From Anseranas semipalmata (Eukaryota > Chordata > Aves > Anseriformes > Anseranatidae), in NCBI GenBank assembly GCA_013399115.1, contig VXAA01007254.1:146936-210935 (forward strand): a stretch of DNA of 64,000 nt. The letters are read 5' to 3'. A program made the position numbers and the translations under genes. Under the pieces are notes generated by a model. That model was not told where the DNA came from and made no database searches. It saw nothing but the letters and a program-made list of their open reading frames with translations. Shown in pieces: positions 59,440 to 64,000 of this stretch (the first letter of the stretch is position 1; each line of letters begins with the position of its first letter).

Positions 59440-60550
59440 GTGAGTGCTCCCGGAGCAGTATGAATACGTAATGCGTGTTAAGAGCCCTGAACTCTTCACA
59501 GTTCATGTTCTAATACCGACTGTGAAAAATGCTTTGGCATTTCATTTGTTGCAGACTCGTGTGGCGCTTAGGTGCTGGTTTGGGATCACACTTCTGACAG
59601 GCTGAGCAGGCTCCAGGAGAGATGCTTTAGAGAAAAAGGCTGTGTTTGTTATCTGTGTGCAGCGCAACCAGCTCGCGCTCGACATTTGGCTAGTGCTTCT
59701 GGTTGGCTCGGAGTGCGCGCGGAGCCTGTTTGCACGTGCTGTGTAGGCATTCCCCTGGTTACAAACTGACCTTCTCCATCACAAAAGTGCAGCGTGCAGG
59801 TGTGAAAGTGTATGTGTACTTTTCTTGCCTTGTGTTTTTGACTATAAAAAGCAATTTTTTTTAGGCAAAATACGAAGCGTAAGCTTTTTGTTGCTTCGTG
59901 GAGTGCTTAATGTCAGACTTTGCTAATGGTTAGCTCTTACGAATACCAAACATGAATGTTCTGCTGCTCGAAAGTCACTTGTCACTAGCCTGACACACTG
60001 CTGTACTCGCGAGTGCTTCAGTGCTCCCAGAAGGTTCTCTGTTCCCTGTCAAAGCCAGAGCGTGGCTTTTCCGTGTGAGCTGCCTCTCTTCTCTTCGTGC
60101 CTAGGGCTCCCAGCAGCAGCTCTCCTCACTGGTCTGAGGCAGAACCAGAGGTGCTCTGAGAGCTCCTGCTCATGGCTGCTGTTTTCCCAGATAAGTTCAG
60201 TGTCAAAAGGAGATTTGGCAGAACTTGGGGCTAGTAAAAATAGTTTTAGTAAACAGTCTGTAGAAAATGTAGGGGAAAACACTTTTTGAAATAAAATGCA
60301 TAGCGTAATGCACTAAGGCGTAAGTAAGCATTACAGCGTGTTGGTAGATGAGAAAGTTTAAAGAATTAACTGGGAACTGTAGTTGGTGGGGAAGTGGCTG
60401 ACTTGGTTGTCTAAAGTGGAGGAAACTGGAAAAGTGAATATATTTTGAAAACTGACTTAGGCTTTAAAGTGATGAATGCTAATCATTCAAGATGCGTAAT
60501 TACAGAGACAAAACCTCGAGCATAAAATCCTAGCATCATTAAAATAAGTT
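59440..60550. promoter_or_regulatory. CpG-enriched patch in intron 4, function unknown
   Basis: By eye this stretch has about 30 CpG dinucleotides, many clustered (tcgcgctcgac near 59675, gtgcgcgcgg near 59712, actcgcgagtg near 60004). The surrounding intron is CpG-poor, and overall GC is not island-like throughout. No repeat family is recognised. It could be an unmethylated regulatory element or internal promoter, or a young GC-rich insertion. The label is compositional only. Confidence 0.3.
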
Positions 60551-63500
60551 GGACATTTGTCTTTGATTTTGAAACAGTTTTGATTTCACTACTTGTGTTA
60601 GTCTGTACTTGTGTTTTTAACTTATTCTACAGAGTTGATTTCTGAACTGTGTGTATAGCTGATATTTTACATGCACAGCCAGCAAAGTAACACTAGTAGA
60701 AAATCAGGATTGCACTTGTGTTTGCCTTTGAGTTTTTATGAGACTTTCCCACAGAGGAATTGGATATCTGGATATAGACTCACTGGTTGAGTCTTTACTG
60801 ATTTTAACTATTAATACTGTAAAACTCACTGGATGAAACTGAAGTAGTTGTGTGCAATTGATGCAGCAGGTGTAGCAATAAATACATAAAACATTTAACA
60901 AAAATGCAGACGGTAGTGCTGCTGCATCATTTTTGTTCAAGATGGAAAAGAGAGTTAGATTACATTATGATTTCTTTGTTGTAAAAACTTGGACTAACTT
61001 GTAGATAGAGTGGTTGTATACAGGAGCTATTTTTTATGAGCTATCATATTCATTACTTTAGTTATTTATCATAGGAGGCAAAAGATGTTGTGAAACAGCT
61101 TTCAAATATGTATGTATATATATATAAACACACATTTAGTACCATCTTGTATTACTCAGCAACGTTTACTGAAGTCCTAAGCTTATTGAGATTAGGTTTG
61201 TGGAGGCTGTCTGTAGAAATGGCAAAAAAAATCGTGGTACATTGTTTTGTTATGTAGAAGTCATTATTAAATCTTTTGTTATTAATGTTAAATTTAAGTT
61301 CATCAAAGAACAAAATAAAACTGCAGAAGTTAGCTGCATGAAGAGATTTGAAGAAGGTATGTTGGAATAAGGAGTCTCCTGACTCTCCTCATTGAAAGTA
61401 ACCAAATTAATCATTAAATATGCTGACATATTAGTTAGATTGGCATTCTTTAAAAAATTGCAAATGCTGAAGACAAAAATATCCATCCAGGTATGTAAAT
61501 ATTAAATTAAAAAAAAAACAAACACAACCGGAGAATGTTTTATTGGCTGAACATATTTCAAAGACATCAACATCTGTATGTTTATATCCCAGTGTAAAGA
61601 CATTCATTGTAAGCACTGCCAGATATTTTCAGTATTACAACTACATTTCATTGTTGATTGTGGGTGGAGAATGTGTTAATATAAAGTGCCTGTTGATAGG
61701 GGAAGTGGTTTGAGCAGGTGATTTTAACCTTACTGTATATAGGAGGTGCTAAAAAATAATTGAAAGAGGGTTCACAGGAGGTGCATCACATAGAAGGTAG
61801 CATGTGAAATAAAGTATGAAAAACTGAGGAAAAGAAATATGAAAAAGTAATTTCCAGACTGACTTGATGCGAAGTAGCAGTAGTACAAACATATTTAGTG
61901 TGGGAGTAATGCATCAGTGGACTGTGGCTTGCAGGAAAAGGCACTCGGATGAGGGAGGGGACAGCAGAAGACTGGCAGCATAATGCTAACGTTTTGTAAA
62001 TACTGGTTGTTCTTGTAGTGAGGGAAAATCTCACCAAGAGTTTTGGTTAAGTTTGAGATTCTAGCAATTTTTCTATTGCTATCGTAGCTTTTACAATAAC
62101 TGAATAATTTTCACTGTTCACAAATGTGAATCAATTCTGAGCATCAACTCTCAGAACTATTGCACAGAGCAGTTGTATGCTCCTTGTGAGACACTCTTCA
62201 ACTCCAAAACTGTAAAGTTTGATTATATTCTCAATTAATATTATGACCCCTTTGATGTTTAAAAATCATTGTGTTAATGCACTGGCTTTCTAAATACTGC
62301 ACAGCTTCCAGATGCTGTATATTTTCTGCTCAGTTTGGACATGGAAATTCAGTTGCCTGTGAGGGCTTTAAGCAAAGACTGAGAATCTGGAGTAGATTAC
62401 TATTTCAATAAATATTCAATACTAATTTTTATGCAGGGCATAAATAGACTCCCAGTATTTATGTTTAGTAATGGAAATTGACCTGTTGCATAGTTTCTGC
62501 TGTTGGTACTAGTTTTTCATTGTTATTGAATCATTCACCTCTTAATTCGGTAGTTTTTTTTTCAATATCAAACAAATCTGAAGTGATGGTTAAAATGTTA
62601 TCTAAAAACTGCATAAGGCATTTCAGATGTTATAGATAGTTTACTTATGGTGACAGAAGGAAATGGAATTACTTATCTGACTTCCAGAGGTGTTCATCTT
62701 TTGCTACTGGAGACTTCTACAACCAGCCTTAATAGTGATTTTCACTAATCTGTTAGTGATCATAAAGTTAGCTATTCATTTAGGAAACCTATCTAGGGTT
62801 CTTGTGTGAATGTTTACAAATGGTTATGAATCCCAAGCATTTATATCATAGCTAAGAGGTTTGTTAGAAAACATGGAAGAGTAATATCCTAGTAATTTTT
62901 CCAAGTCCCTTTGGATTTGGGACATAGTAAAGAACAGGAATCAATCACAGACAGAATAATTTTTTTTTAACAGTTCAGATTCCTACTGCTTTCTCTTACT
63001 TTGTTGTGTCCCCCCCAAAAGTCACTCAGAAATCTCATCTCCTCTTTCATCTTTGGAGAAAGTAAAAGACTTTTGCCAGGGAACTTTACCGAGGACAAGC
63101 TGAATTTCTTTTGCCATTGTATTAATTTCATGTAACTGTTTAATAAAAGTTAATTTGTTAGGTTTGTCTCTTAAAAACTGTCACACAGAACTTTACTGTA
63201 GGAAGTTGTTTGCATAGTAGAAAATAATCAAAATTCAAGCTGTCTTTCTGAGAAATTATTTCTTAGTTAAAATCAATAAACAAAAGTGGTAGTTCTGTTG
63301 TGAGGTCACTTCAAGACAACGGTTCAAAAAGCTGCCCTTTAACATCCATTTTGACTTAAAAACCAGCTAATTTAAATGGTCATTGATATTTAAAAACAAA
63401 ACCACATGAAAACTTTGGGTATGATACTATGTTGAAGTAACTTAATCTGCATTTTCCTTAATGTATCATGAAGCTGTAACATTATCTTTTAATTTTGTTT

Positions 63501-64000
63501 GTGCATGTACTCTTGCATCTGAGATACTTTCATGTCAGAGCAACTTGTTTCATAAAGCATATTTGCTTTTAAGCATCAGAATGGCTCTTCCTTTTGTTCA
63601 GTAAAAGGACATTCTAGCCCTAACAAATTAACATATCACAAAGCTTATTCCCTGTTACCTAGTTCATAGAGAGCAGTACCCATTATGGGAAAGTACAGGT
63701 ATATATGGATCACCCCTGTGGTGTTTTATCTTTATCTTATCATCAAAGCTTCCAACTTGGTATGACTCTGGCTTTTCAAGCTCATACTCTTCTCTTTGTA
63801 ATTTTATTAAAATTACTAAGAATTTTATACTCAGCCAATATGAAGGTTGAGTCTCGTTGTTCTTGACCATAAAGCTTATCTGTTCACCTTTCATATGGAG
63901 AAAATAATCTAGTTATTTTTGATACAGTTTTCTCCTTTTCCAGTTTTGGCCTTCTTTTTGAAATCAGAATCTGTAGTACACAGCTCTGTTGATGTCCAAG
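60551..64000. other. ASCC3 intron 4 continuing to window end; no exon seen
   Basis: AT-rich intron with a (TA)n-type run near 61108-61127 and poly-A/T tracts. I found no ASCC3 exon 5 and no other gene. The gene continues beyond the window. Confidence 0.6.

Noticed and set aside
1..64000. CRISPR arrays, tRNA, rRNA, U6 or other small RNA genes, bacterial-type operons
   Set aside because: None seen. No regularly spaced repeats and no recognisable Pol III gene body in this animal DNA.
52191..64000. ASCC3 exon 5
   Set aside because: I looked for a segment coding the expected LFELLG-type continuation after an acceptor and found none; it is presumably beyond the window.

Overview
This is a vertebrate, almost certainly avian, nuclear genome window. 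Its interspersed repeats are CR1 LINE fragments, several ending in the CR1 octamer-type tail (ATTCTRTG), plus three LTRs of bird endogenous-retrovirus families. There are no bacterial-style operons, and nearly all long open frames are chance or repeat-derived. The species cannot be told from the sequence. Two assembly gaps are present: 9 N inside a poly-A tract, and 129 N inside a CpG island.

One protein-coding gene is recognisable: the 5' part of ASCC3 on the plus strand. It encodes the Ski2-like helicase subunit of the ASC-1 / ribosome-quality-control trigger complex. A CpG island (about 29140-29900, holding the 129-N gap) is the likely promoter and non-coding exon 1. Exon 2 (45875-46018) carries the ATG. 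Exon 3 is 47886-48036 and exon 4 is 51607-52190. The three coding exons join in phase (90+151+584 nt = 275 codons) and read as the conserved N-terminal region, which is known in human ASCC3 to bind ASCC2. The rest of the gene lies beyond base 64000; I found no further exon in 52191-64000.

Bases 1-29 kb are AT-rich and gene-poor. This fits the upstream gene desert between ASCC3 and GRIK2 known in other vertebrates (inference). It holds CR1 fragments (about 1972-2475 minus, 3993-4445 plus, 12735-12790 plus, 28015-28660 plus), a very old CR1-like relic on the minus strand (about 17150-17960), an unclassified GC-rich block with CA microsatellites (about 20080-20760), a 16-bp-stem hairpin (16884-16923) and several microsatellites.

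Intron 1 (about 29.9-45.9 kb) holds two related solo LTRs in opposite orientation (about 32185-32672 and 33786-34352), a third roughly 1.05-kb LTR of a different family (39805-40858) just after a 55-bp tandem duplication, and CR1 fragments. Intron 2 is about three quarters one CR1 copy. Intron 3 holds a candidate alternative exon (49198-49303) with good splice sites and, 1.6 kb on, an AATAAA plus GU-rich element. Together these could produce a truncated ASCC3 isoform like the short UV-induced one known in human cells. Two small uORFs sit just ahead of the ASCC3 start. Intron 4 contains a CR1 copy and an unusual CpG-rich patch (59440-60550).
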